DNA of 64,000 bases from Mesorhizobium sp. Z1-4 (GTDB lineage: Bacteria > Pseudomonadota > Alphaproteobacteria > Rhizobiales > Rhizobiaceae). The notes beneath the pieces are model-generated. The model was not told where the DNA came from and ran no database searches. It worked only from the letters and a program-made list of their open reading frames with translations. Both the position numbers and the translations under genes were made by a program. The DNA lies in assembly GCF_004000235.1 (NCBI RefSeq), contig NZ_RCIO01000001.1, positions 248,001 through 312,000 on the forward strand, read 5' to 3'. Below, piece after piece: positions 49,817 through 57,648 of this stretch. How positions within the stretch are numbered: the first letter of the stretch is position 1; every line of letters starts with the position of its first letter.

Positions 49817-50323
49817 TTACAGGTCCTCGATCTGACTGCCGGCGTGATGTTCGCCGAGATCACGGAACAGGACCAGCGTCAGCTGCAGAAATGCGAGAGC
49901 TGCCGCGACCGGGATGGCCGCAAAAGCGGGCGCCAAAGACATGCCGAAGATCATCGCCTGTCTGGAAGCGCCACTTATTGCGAACGCGATGCCATACCAG
50001 AACAGATAGGCAAACAGCCCCATCGCCAGAATATCCAGGAGCAGGAAGACGCCGCGACGCATGCCGCCCGGGAGCTTGTCGGCCAACATGGTGAGGCCGA
50101 TATGTTCCTGGCGCGCGATACCGCAGGAGACGGCGAGCAGCGCCGCCCAGATCATCAGATAGCGGGCTACCGCCTCCGGCCAGGGCAGCTGCCAATGGAA
50201 CAGATAGCGGTCGACGACGCCGATCCACACAACCACGACTAGAAGTGCCATCAGGAGCCCGACGACTATCTCCACCAGCCTGTTGACGGACGCACTCAGG
50301 CGGCCGGCGACTTCGCGCATCAT
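49817..50323 (-). CDS. TRAP transporter small permease, DctQ type
   Basis: A 168-residue membrane protein with four hydrophobic helices. The segment FHWQLPWPEAVARYLMIWAA is the DctQ hallmark, and the subunit pairs with DctM. It overlaps the PLP-enzyme gene by 4 bp (ATGA), which links transport with that enzyme on one message. Confidence 0.92.
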   Translation of the reverse strand: MMREVAGRLSASVNRLVEIVVGLLMALLVVVVWIGVVDRYLFHWQLPWPEAVARYLMIWAALLAVSCGIARQEHIGLTMLADKLPGGMRRGVFLLLDILAMGLFAYLFWYGIAFAISGASRQAMIFGMSLAPAFAAIPVAAALAFLQLTLVLFRDLGEHHAGSQIEDL

Positions 50324-51420
50324 CCCCTCCCCCTCGCCTCGACCCGCTTGCGGGCCGCGAACCGGTCGCCGCGGACCAGGATGACCTCGTCAAACAAATG
50401 AGTGACGACGCATGCATGGTTTGGAATAACGCGCAGACGGTCGCCCACACGCGGAGGTTTTTCCGATCCGAGCAACACGTGGCCGTGTTCTTCGCTCAGC
50501 GCATGGATATCGGCTCCGGCAAGGCCGCGAATGAGACCGTGGCCGGTCAGGCCGAACAGATCGGCCGAAAGGCTTTTCGAACCGGCATCCAGCGTGATGC
50601 GGCTCCCGTAGACGCCAATCACGGTCGTCAGAACCGTCAGCGCGCAGTCTGCCTCGGTGCAGGCGCCCCGCGCGACCAGCGAACGGTCATTGTAGATGTA
50701 ACTGCCCGGCCGGTATTCCGTCATCACGCCGTCGGCCTCGACGTAACGCAGGTCGGGCGTTCCGCCACTGGAAACCGTCCGCACGTCCAGGCCGGCATTG
50801 CGACACGCCGAAGCTGCCGAAGCGAGTGCGGCCGCGGCAGCGCGCCCATTGTCGGGTGGCGGGTAACCCATCACCCCTGCAAATGTAAGGCCCGGCGACC
50901 CGTCAATCAGCGTCGCAAGCGCGGCCGCCTCGTCGGCACTGCGTACACCGCAGCGCTTCATGCCGCAGTCGAGCTCCACCAGCACATCGATCGCGGCGCC
51001 GTTTGCCGACATGGCTCCGGACAACCCGACAACCACTTCCGCGCTGTCGGCCGTCACCGTTATCTTTGCTCTCGCCGCAAGGTCGGCAAGACGCTTGTGT
51101 TTGGCTGCGCCGAGAACGTTGTAGCTGATCAGGATATCGCTGATGCCGGCGTCAGCCATGACCTCGGCCTCAAACAGGGTCTGGCAAGTAACCCCGGCAG
51201 CGCCGGCAGCGATCTGCGCATGTGCGAGGTCCGGCAGTTTATGGGTCTTGATGTGCGGGCGGTTGGCGAGACCGCGCTCTGCAAGGTGCCTGGCCGTATT
51301 CTCGATATTTGCTTCCACCACATCGAGATCGACCAGGATCGATGGCGTGTCCGCAATGTCCGCCCAAAGCTCATCCGTGGCTTGAGGCAAGGCATAGCCG
51401 GTCCGGCGATCCGCATTCAT
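50320..51420 (-). CDS. D-threonine aldolase / D-serine dehydratase-like PLP enzyme
   Basis: A 366-residue fold-type III (alanine-racemase-like) enzyme. The PLP lysine is in RPHIKTHKLPDLA near residue 59. Near the C-terminus SEEHGHVLL and VIPNHACVV give a probable metal site of the H-x-C form, as in D-serine dehydratase, rather than the H-x-D seen in D-threonine aldolase. It may therefore eliminate water or ammonia from a D-hydroxy-amino acid rather than split it. I chose the ATG at 51420; the open frame continues into the TetR gene but is not family-like. Genes on both sides overlap or abut it. Confidence 0.88.
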   Translation of the reverse strand: MNADRRTGYALPQATDELWADIADTPSILVDLDVVEANIENTARHLAERGLANRPHIKTHKLPDLAHAQIAAGAAGVTCQTLFEAEVMADAGISDILISYNVLGAAKHKRLADLAARAKITVTADSAEVVVGLSGAMSANGAAIDVLVELDCGMKRCGVRSADEAAALATLIDGSPGLTFAGVMGYPPPDNGRAAAAALASAASACRNAGLDVRTVSSGGTPDLRYVEADGVMTEYRPGSYIYNDRSLVARGACTEADCALTVLTTVIGVYGSRITLDAGSKSLSADLFGLTGHGLIRGLAGADIHALSEEHGHVLLGSEKPPRVGDRLRVIPNHACVVTHLFDEVILVRGDRFAARKRVEARGRG

Positions 51421-51424
51421 GGCG

Positions 51425-52063
51425 TCAGTCACCGGGATGCCGCAGGTAACCCAGGATAAGGTCTTCCATGTGCTTCTGGCGCTTGGGGATGGCGTCCTCG
51501 GCAAACATGTCCTGATCGAAGACGATGGAAAGCGTATGCCGGTTGGACAGGAAGAAATAGCCAAGTGCCACGATCGACACGTAGAGCTCGGTCACATCCA
51601 CATCACGACGGAACAGACCCTGTTCCACGCCTCTCTTTATCAGTTCCCCAAGCCGGGAATTGAGCGGCCCGAACATTTTTCCGATGCTGTCGGATTTCTT
51701 GAGGTGCTGCGCCCGCATGATGTTTTCCGAATGCACCAGGACGATGAATTCCGGATTTTCAGCGAAATAGCGGAAGGTGTGATCGATCAGCCGCCGGATG
51801 CCCTGCTCGGGCTCGAACTCGTCCAGGATCAGCGCTTCATTCTGTTCGCGCAATTCCTGATAGATGTCCTCCAGAACCGCCAGGAACAGCTTATCCTTCG
51901 AGCCGAAATAGTGGTAGATGAGGCCTTTGCTCATCTTTGAACGTTCGGCGATCTTGTCGACCCGCGCTCCTTCGTAGCCGGCCTTCGCGAATTCGCGCCG
52001 CGCTGCCCGCAATATCACGCCTTCGGTCCGTTCGGGATCGCGCTTTCTTGCCGTTCCAGCCAT
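51425..52063 (-). CDS. TetR-family transcriptional regulator (clusters D/E)
   Basis: A 212-residue regulator with an N-terminal HTH (ARVDKIAERSKMSKGLIYHYFGSKDKLF region) and a C-terminal ligand domain. The start is the ATG at 52063. It is co-transcribed with the ABC importer, the PLP enzyme and the TRAP permeases (gaps of 25 and 4 bp). Two near-identical palindromes in the neighbourhood, at 48381 and 56345, fit the inverted repeats bound by TetR dimers. It probably represses both uptake systems and the divergent enzyme genes. Confidence 0.92.
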   Translation of the reverse strand: MAGTARKRDPERTEGVILRAARREFAKAGYEGARVDKIAERSKMSKGLIYHYFGSKDKLFLAVLEDIYQELREQNEALILDEFEPEQGIRRLIDHTFRYFAENPEFIVLVHSENIMRAQHLKKSDSIGKMFGPLNSRLGELIKRGVEQGLFRRDVDVTELYVSIVALGYFFLSNRHTLSIVFDQDMFAEDAIPKRQKHMEDLILGYLRHPGD

Positions 52064-52088
52064 CAAAGTGCTCCTCGTTAGGTTCCGT

Positions 52089-53174
52089 TCACAGCCGCTT
52101 TTCAGTCTGTTTGTCAAACAGGTGGACACGCGCCGGATCGAGCCTCAAACGAATTGCGTCCCCTGTCGCCGCCAAAACCCGGTGGTGGGACTGGATCGTC
52201 CACTCCACATCCCCGAATGCAACTATGAGATTCGTTTCGCAGCCGGTTTGCTCGATTGCGCGAACTTCCGCGTCGATCACGCCGTCCTGCACATCCTCGC
52301 CCACGATTTCGATATGTTGAGGTCGCATCCCCAGCACAATTTCAGCGCCTTCATCGAGCGAACCGGTATCGGGCAAAGGCAGTGTCCGCGGACTGACCTG
52401 GAGGGCGATGCGCAATTCGCCGGCATCGTCCCGAACAACTGCGCCACCGGAAAAGTTCATCGTCGGCGCCCCAAGAAAGCCGGCAACGAATAGGTTGGCC
52501 GGCGTATCGAAAAGCTCGATCGGCGTTCCCACCTGCTCGATCCTGCCCGCATTCATGACAACGATACGATCGGCCATCGTCATGGCTTCGACCTGATCGT
52601 GCGTCACATAGACCGACGTGGCACCCAACGCGTCGTGGAGCTGGCGGATCTCGATACGCATGTGAGCCCTGAGCTTGGCGTCCAGGTTCGACAGGGGTTC
52701 GTCGAACAGGAAGGCGCTGGGGTCGCGCACAATCGCCCGCCCCATTGCAACGCGCTGACGCTGGCCACCCGAAAGCTGCCTTGGATAGCGGTCGAGAAGC
52801 GCCGTCAAATGCAGGCGGCGGGCCGCGTCCAGAACCGCTTCGCGCACTTCGCCCGCAGGGCGATTTCGCAGCTTGAGGGAGAATCCCATATTTTCGGCCG
52901 CAGTCATATGCGGATAGAGCGCATATGACTGGAACACCATGGCCAGGTCACGCTCCTGCGGGCCGACCTCATTGACACGCCTGCCGCCGATGGCGACTTG
53001 CCCGCCCGAGATCGATTCCAGCCCGGCGATCATGCGCAACAACGTGGATTTGCCACACCCGGAGGGGCCGACAAGGACAATGAATTCGCGGTCTTTGACC
53101 TCGACATCGATCCCGTCGAGCACTTTCACAGCGCCAAACGTTTTGACGACCTTGCTGATTTCAATGGCAGCCAT
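52089..53174 (-). CDS. ABC importer ATPase, UgpC/MalK type (cluster D)
   Basis: A 361-residue ATPase with Walker [10 protein letters not shown], signature LSGGQRQR, Walker [12 protein letters not shown] and switch histidine [10 protein letters not shown], then a C-terminal TOBE domain (EIVLGMRPQHIEI). The start is the ATG at 53174; the upstream open frame of about 90 codons is over the permease gene and not family-like. The TetR gene follows after 25 bp. Confidence 0.93.
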   Translation of the reverse strand: MAAIEISKVVKTFGAVKVLDGIDVEVKDREFIVLVGPSGCGKSTLLRMIAGLESISGGQVAIGGRRVNEVGPQERDLAMVFQSYALYPHMTAAENMGFSLKLRNRPAGEVREAVLDAARRLHLTALLDRYPRQLSGGQRQRVAMGRAIVRDPSAFLFDEPLSNLDAKLRAHMRIEIRQLHDALGATSVYVTHDQVEAMTMADRIVVMNAGRIEQVGTPIELFDTPANLFVAGFLGAPTMNFSGGAVVRDDAGELRIALQVSPRTLPLPDTGSLDEGAEIVLGMRPQHIEIVGEDVQDGVIDAEVRAIEQTGCETNLIVAFGDVEWTIQSHHRVLAATGDAIRLRLDPARVHLFDKQTEKRL

Positions 53175-53182
53175 GTGAGCCC

Positions 53183-54013
53183 CTATTTCACGCCGCCAAG
53201 GGACAGGCCCCGGACGAGGTAGTTCTGAATCGACGCGAAGATGATGGCGACAGGTACCGTAGCCATCAGCGTTGCAGCCATGATGATGTTCCACTCGGTC
53301 TCGTAGAGCGTGCCCGTCAGGAAGGCGATTTTCACCGGCGCAGTCTGGCTTGATGCATCGCGCAGCATGGTGAGCGACATCGCGTATTCGTTCCAGGAAT
53401 TGACGAATGTGAACAATGCGGTCACCGCAACACCCGGCAGGCACAACGGCAGGAACACGCTGATGAAGGCCCGGGTTCGGCTGGCGCCATCAAGCCAGGC
53501 GGCTTCCTCGAGATCCTTCGGAATGGTGTCGAAATAGCTCTGCAGCATCCACACCGCGAAAGCCATGTAGAAGGCGCTGTGAGCTATGATCAGCGCATGC
53601 GGGTCATTGATCATTCCGAAATAGGCGAACATGCGGAACAGGCCGATGATCAGAACGATCGGCGAGATCATCTGCGTGATCAGCAGATAGTTCCGGAACG
53701 CGCCTTTGCCCGGCATCCTGAGCCGCGAAAGAGCGTAAGCTGCCGGAATGGCAACCGCCGAGGACAGAAGCGTCGCCCCGACGCTGATGTAGAGCGAGTT
53801 GAAGATGGCTTGTCCGAAACCACGTTCGAACAGGAGATCGGCGAAATTGCCGAGATAAAATTCTCGCGGCCACCAAGTCTGCTCGAACGTGAAAATCTCG
53901 TCTTTATGCTTGAGAGCGGTCGATAGCATCGTGGCATAAGGAAACAGGATCACCACGACGATCGGCGACAACGCACCCCAGCAGATCAGGCTCTTCCTTG
54001 CCTTGGAGGTCAT
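53183..54013 (-). CDS. ABC importer permease, MalG type (cluster D)
   Basis: A 276-residue permease with six hydrophobic helices. The EAA loop is LEEAAWLDGASRTRAFISVF and the C-terminus IQNYLVRGLSLGGVK is of the MalG type. It overlaps its partner by 4 bp and is 8 bp before the ATPase gene. Confidence 0.93.
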   Translation of the reverse strand: MTSKARKSLICWGALSPIVVVILFPYATMLSTALKHKDEIFTFEQTWWPREFYLGNFADLLFERGFGQAIFNSLYISVGATLLSSAVAIPAAYALSRLRMPGKGAFRNYLLITQMISPIVLIIGLFRMFAYFGMINDPHALIIAHSAFYMAFAVWMLQSYFDTIPKDLEEAAWLDGASRTRAFISVFLPLCLPGVAVTALFTFVNSWNEYAMSLTMLRDASSQTAPVKIAFLTGTLYETEWNIIMAATLMATVPVAIIFASIQNYLVRGLSLGGVK

Positions 54014-54936
54014 TGCTGCACCTCCCGCGAGCGCGTCATGTAGAGATAGAGCACCGAGAAGGCGAGCAGCATGGCGAACATGACAACCGATCCGGCAGCC
54101 GCCGTCCCCAGCTTCCCGAAGCCGAATGCCTGCTTGTAGACATAGGTGATCAGGATGTCGGTCCGGTTCGCAGGTCCGCCATTGGTCATGATCCAGATGA
54201 TCGGGAATGAATTGAAGACGTAGATCACGTTGAGCACGACAGCGATCTGCAGGAACGGGCGCAGCAGCGGCAAGGTGATGTGCCTGAAGCCCTGCAGGCC
54301 TCGGGCGCCGTCCATGCGCGATGCTTCGTAAAGCGTGTCAGGTATGGCGGTCAGGCCGCCCATAATGATCGTGACGGTGAATGGCATAGACACAAGAATG
54401 CCGACAAGAATTTCGATACCGAAAGCCGTGCTGGCATCAGCGAGCCATGGAAAATTGTCGAATGGCAGCCCGAGCGCCGACAGCGTGGTGTTGAGGGTGC
54501 CGAAATCGCCGTTGACGACAAAACGCCATACCAGTGCAGTCATCGCCAGCGACACCGCCCAGGGCAGCAGAATGATGGTACGCGCCACTGTGCGGCCGTA
54601 GAATTCTTCATTGAGGATGATGGCGATAGGCACCGAAATCAGAACCGTGCCGCCAACGACGCAGAAGGTCCAGATCAGGGTCTGCCACGCCGATTGCAGG
54701 AATATCGGGTCGGTGAATGCCGCGAGGAAGTTGTCAAAGCCGGCAAAGCCGAGAACACGGCCGAACCGGTTCACATCCGCCACCGACATGCGAAGCACGT
54801 CGAAAATCGGGTAGCCGATGACCATTGCCGACAGCAGCAGGCTTGGCAGGATCAGCAGCAGTGCGCCTGGAATTGCCTTGGACAGGCGCAGTCCGCGAGG
54901 CGAAGGCGGAACTAAGGTGGTGGTCGAAGCCGTCAT
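54010..54936 (-). CDS. ABC importer permease, MalF type (cluster D)
   Basis: A 308-residue permease from the ATG at 54936 (MTASTTTLVPPSPRG). Six hydrophobic helices, EAA loop YEASRMDGARGLQGFRHITL and the segment TNGGPANRTDILITYVYKQ are present. Upstream codons that extend the frame lie in the hairpin region and are not family-like. The binding-protein gene is 67 bp upstream. Confidence 0.92.
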   Translation of the reverse strand: MTASTTTLVPPSPRGLRLSKAIPGALLLILPSLLLSAMVIGYPIFDVLRMSVADVNRFGRVLGFAGFDNFLAAFTDPIFLQSAWQTLIWTFCVVGGTVLISVPIAIILNEEFYGRTVARTIILLPWAVSLAMTALVWRFVVNGDFGTLNTTLSALGLPFDNFPWLADASTAFGIEILVGILVSMPFTVTIIMGGLTAIPDTLYEASRMDGARGLQGFRHITLPLLRPFLQIAVVLNVIYVFNSFPIIWIMTNGGPANRTDILITYVYKQAFGFGKLGTAAAGSVVMFAMLLAFSVLYLYMTRSREVQQ

Positions 54937-54948
54937 GCAGCGATCCTT

Positions 54949-54984
54949 GTGCGCGGCGACGGCAAACGGGAGCCGCCGCCGCAC
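54949..54984 (-). other. Intercistronic hairpin after the cluster D binding-protein gene
   Basis: GTGCGCGGCG (54949-54958) pairs with the segment 54974-54984 in ten pairs with one bulged C. It lies about 20 nt after the stop of the binding-protein gene and before the MalF-type gene. No T-run follows on the operon's strand. Confidence 0.6.
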
Positions 54985-55003
54985 AGTCTAGGCGAAAGTC
55001 GGC

Positions 55004-56257
55004 CTATTCGTTGAGGAGAGAATTCATCTTGTCCGCGGCGCCTTTGAGGGCGTCCGCCGGAGCCGAGTCGCCGCCATACGCTGCCGCGAGCGAAGATTTC
55101 AGAGCCTCGGCCATTTCTTCCCAATGCGGCACCAGCGGCGCGAACTTGGCGACCGGTGACATTTCGAGAAACACTGACATCTTCGGATTGTCGGTGAAGA
55201 AAGGCTCCTTGGACATCGACTTCAGAACCGGCACGAAGCCTTCGAGTTTGCCGAATGCGAGACGGTTCTCATCATTGAACATGTACTCAAGGAACTTCAT
55301 CGCAGACTCCTTGACCTCCGAACCAGCCAGGATCGAGATGGTGTCGGTGACGCCATACGTCGCCGCAGCCGTCTCAGTCGGAATCTGCGAGATACCGTAA
55401 GCCAGATCCGGCGCTTCGTCAGCCAGCTGGGTATTCAGCCATGGACCCGACAGCACCATGCCGAGCTTGCCTGCGGAGAACAGGTTCTGGAGGTCTTCGC
55501 GGTTGGAGCCAAGCACACCGGGCTGGGTGACACCGGCTTCAATCAGATCGATGTAAGTCTGGGTCGCTGCCACAGCCTCCGGCGAAGCGAAGCCGCTTTT
55601 GCCGTCGGCATTGAAAATGTCGCCACCATGGGTCCACAGCGAGTAGAACCAGTATCCCTCCGTGTCGAGACCGGTACCCTGCATGCCGATACCGTAAATG
55701 TCGTCACCAAGCGCGGAGACCTTCTTCGCGGCTGCCAGCGCGTCGCCCCATGTCGCCGGCGGACCCTCGACGCCGGCGCGCTCGAACAGTGCCTTATTAT
55801 AGAAGAGGCCACGTGCCGAAGCAGCGATCGGCAGACCCCAGGTGTGACCGTCCAGCTTCTGCAGATCGAGGAACGTCGGTACGAAGCTATCGGTGAATTC
55901 CTCCGACATCAGGCCTTCGATCGGCGCAAGGGCGCCATCTTTTGCAAAGCCTGCCATCCAGCGCGTCGCCATATGCGAGATGTCGGGGGCAGTCCCCGCC
56001 GAAATGTCGGTAATCAGCTGCTGCTGCATTTCAGGCCAGGGCAAATGCTCAATCACGACTTCGATGTCTTCCTGGCTGGCGTTGAAGCGATCAGCCATTT
56101 CGATAAAGAAGTCGCCGGTGTTTGTGCTGTATTCGGCGATGCGAACACGCACCGTGTCCTTGGCCAGCGCTGCTTCAGCCAGACCCAGGGTAGCGAAGGC
56201 GGCGCAAGCGGTGCCCAGCACCAACCCCCGCCAGAAGCCATTTTTCCGGATGCTCAT
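55004..56257 (-). CDS. ABC sugar-type binding protein (cluster D)
   Basis: A 417-residue periplasmic binding protein with a Sec signal peptide (residues about 1-32, cleavage near AALAKD). CUT1-type features include VIEHLPWPEMQQQLITDISA and GIPOLAR-like lobe segments such as GKLGMVLSGPWLNTQL. It heads the operon of two permeases, an ATPase and the TetR gene. Its promoter region is shared with the divergent amidohydrolase gene and contains a perfect TetR-type palindrome. The ligand is not known. Confidence 0.92.
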   Translation of the reverse strand: MSIRKNGFWRGLVLGTACAAFATLGLAEAALAKDTVRVRIAEYSTNTGDFFIEMADRFNASQEDIEVVIEHLPWPEMQQQLITDISAGTAPDISHMATRWMAGFAKDGALAPIEGLMSEEFTDSFVPTFLDLQKLDGHTWGLPIAASARGLFYNKALFERAGVEGPPATWGDALAAAKKVSALGDDIYGIGMQGTGLDTEGYWFYSLWTHGGDIFNADGKSGFASPEAVAATQTYIDLIEAGVTQPGVLGSNREDLQNLFSAGKLGMVLSGPWLNTQLADEAPDLAYGISQIPTETAAATYGVTDTISILAGSEVKESAMKFLEYMFNDENRLAFGKLEGFVPVLKSMSKEPFFTDNPKMSVFLEMSPVAKFAPLVPHWEEMAEALKSSLAAAYGGDSAPADALKGAADKMNSLLNE

Positions 56258-56344
56258 CCAGTTCCTCCCAAAATTTGTTCGTATCGCCGGGATACGCCCC
56301 GCCGATAACAGAACGGCTACTGCTCTTTTTAGCGAAAGTCAATA

Positions 56345-56364
56345 TTGACTGACTAGTCAGTTTA
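56345..56364. promoter_or_regulatory. TetR-type operator in the ABC/amidohydrolase divergent region
   Basis: The core ACTGACTAGTCAGT (56348-56361) is a perfect 14-bp palindrome. It matches the site at 48384-48397 in 13 of 14 positions. A degenerate second copy (GACCGACCAGT, about 56372-56382) follows on the right, closer to the amidohydrolase gene. The position between divergent genes would let one TetR dimer control both directions. Confidence 0.85.
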
Positions 56365-56481
56365 TGATTTTTGACCGACCAGTTTGTTAGTTACGGAAAT
56401 TCGTGCTGCCGTATCCAGCAGTATGGAATGCGCTAGGATGGCCGGATCAAAAGGGCTTTCAAGGACAATGGGCTGTCGAAA

Positions 56482-57648
56482 ATGACACGTACGATTCTGT
56501 TTGGCGCAACTGTCCACACCATGGACCATGCCGGAACGTTCAAAGCCGACCTGGCGATCGAGGACGGCAAGATCGTATCGATCGGCGATGTCGACATCCA
56601 GGATGGCGACGTGCGGATCGATTGCAGCGGCAGGATGATCGCTCCTGCCCTCACCGACATTCACACGCATATATATTGGGGCGGCACGGCGCTGGGGGTG
56701 AAACCCGAACGCGTCGCACGCCGGTCGGGCACTGGTGTCTTTGTGGATGCCGGGTCGTCAGGTGCGGGGAATGTGCTTGGCCTCGACACATTCATTTTCC
56801 GTCCCTCCCCCTTTTACACCTTCGCCTTCCTCAACGTCTCCTTCCCGGGGATCTTCGGCTTCGCCAAGGAAGTGATGATCGGCGAGGCGGAAGATCTGCG
56901 GCTTCTGGACAAGTCGGCCTGCATAGAAGCCGTCAGCCGCCACAAGGACATTCTCGTCGGACTCAAGGTTCGCGCCGGCAAGCTTGCCGCCGGCGAGAAC
57001 GGCGGCAGAGCGTTGGAAATCGGCCTCGAAATCGCCGAAACGGCCGGTCTGCCGTTGATGTGCCATGTCGATTTCGAGCCGCCGACGATCGAAACGATCC
57101 TCGATTCATTGCGCCCGGGCGACATCATCACCCATTGCTTCCGGCCTGCGCCCAATGCCCCGGTCAAAGACGGGTTGGTCAAGCGCGCGGTTTGGGCGGC
57201 CCGGGAGCGCGGCGTTCATTTCGATATCGGGCACGGCATGGGCGGGTTCTCCTTCGAAACCTGCAGGATCATGCTGGGCGAAGGCATGCTGCCGGACCTG
57301 ATCAGTTCAGACATTCACTGCCTGTCGATTGATGGACCCGCCTTCGACGTACTCACCACACTGAACAAGCTGGTCGCGCTCGGCCTCGATCTCGATACCG
57401 CGCTCAAAGCGGCGACGTCGACGCCCGCCGCCATTCTCAAGCGGCCGCCGCTCGGCCGCATCCGGGCCGGCGAACAGGCCAACCTGGCAATCCTCGCCCC
57501 CGGCGATGAACCATCCAAGCTTACCGACGCGACAGGCGAAACACTGATACTCGACCGCCCGCTGACCTGCGCGGGGCTGGTGGTGAAAGGCATGGCAATA
57601 GATGCAGACGGCTTGCCGCACCCGATCCGTGAACTGAAAGAATGCTGA
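56482..57648 (+). CDS. COG3964-type amidohydrolase/deacetylase
   Basis: A 388-residue metallohydrolase of the amidohydrolase superfamily. Metal ligands can be placed: the HxH motif in LTDIHTHIYWGG, the carbamylated lysine in ILVGLKVRAG, histidines in PLMCHVDFEPP and IITHCFRP, and the aspartate in LISSDIHCL. The segment GTGVFVDAGSSGAGN is typical of COG3964 proteins, some of which are known to hydrolyse acetyl esters of (R)-alpha-hydroxy acids in vitro. Its real substrate here is unknown. It is the first gene of cluster E and its stop overlaps the aldehyde dehydrogenase start. Confidence 0.88.
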   Translation: MTRTILFGATVHTMDHAGTFKADLAIEDGKIVSIGDVDIQDGDVRIDCSGRMIAPALTDIHTHIYWGGTALGVKPERVARRSGTGVFVDAGSSGAGNVLGLDTFIFRPSPFYTFAFLNVSFPGIFGFAKEVMIGEAEDLRLLDKSACIEAVSRHKDILVGLKVRAGKLAAGENGGRALEIGLEIAETAGLPLMCHVDFEPPTIETILDSLRPGDIITHCFRPAPNAPVKDGLVKRAVWAARERGVHFDIGHGMGGFSFETCRIMLGEGMLPDLISSDIHCLSIDGPAFDVLTTLNKLVALGLDLDTALKAATSTPAAILKRPPLGRIRAGEQANLAILAPGDEPSKLTDATGETLILDRPLTCAGLVVKGMAIDADGLPHPIRELKEC

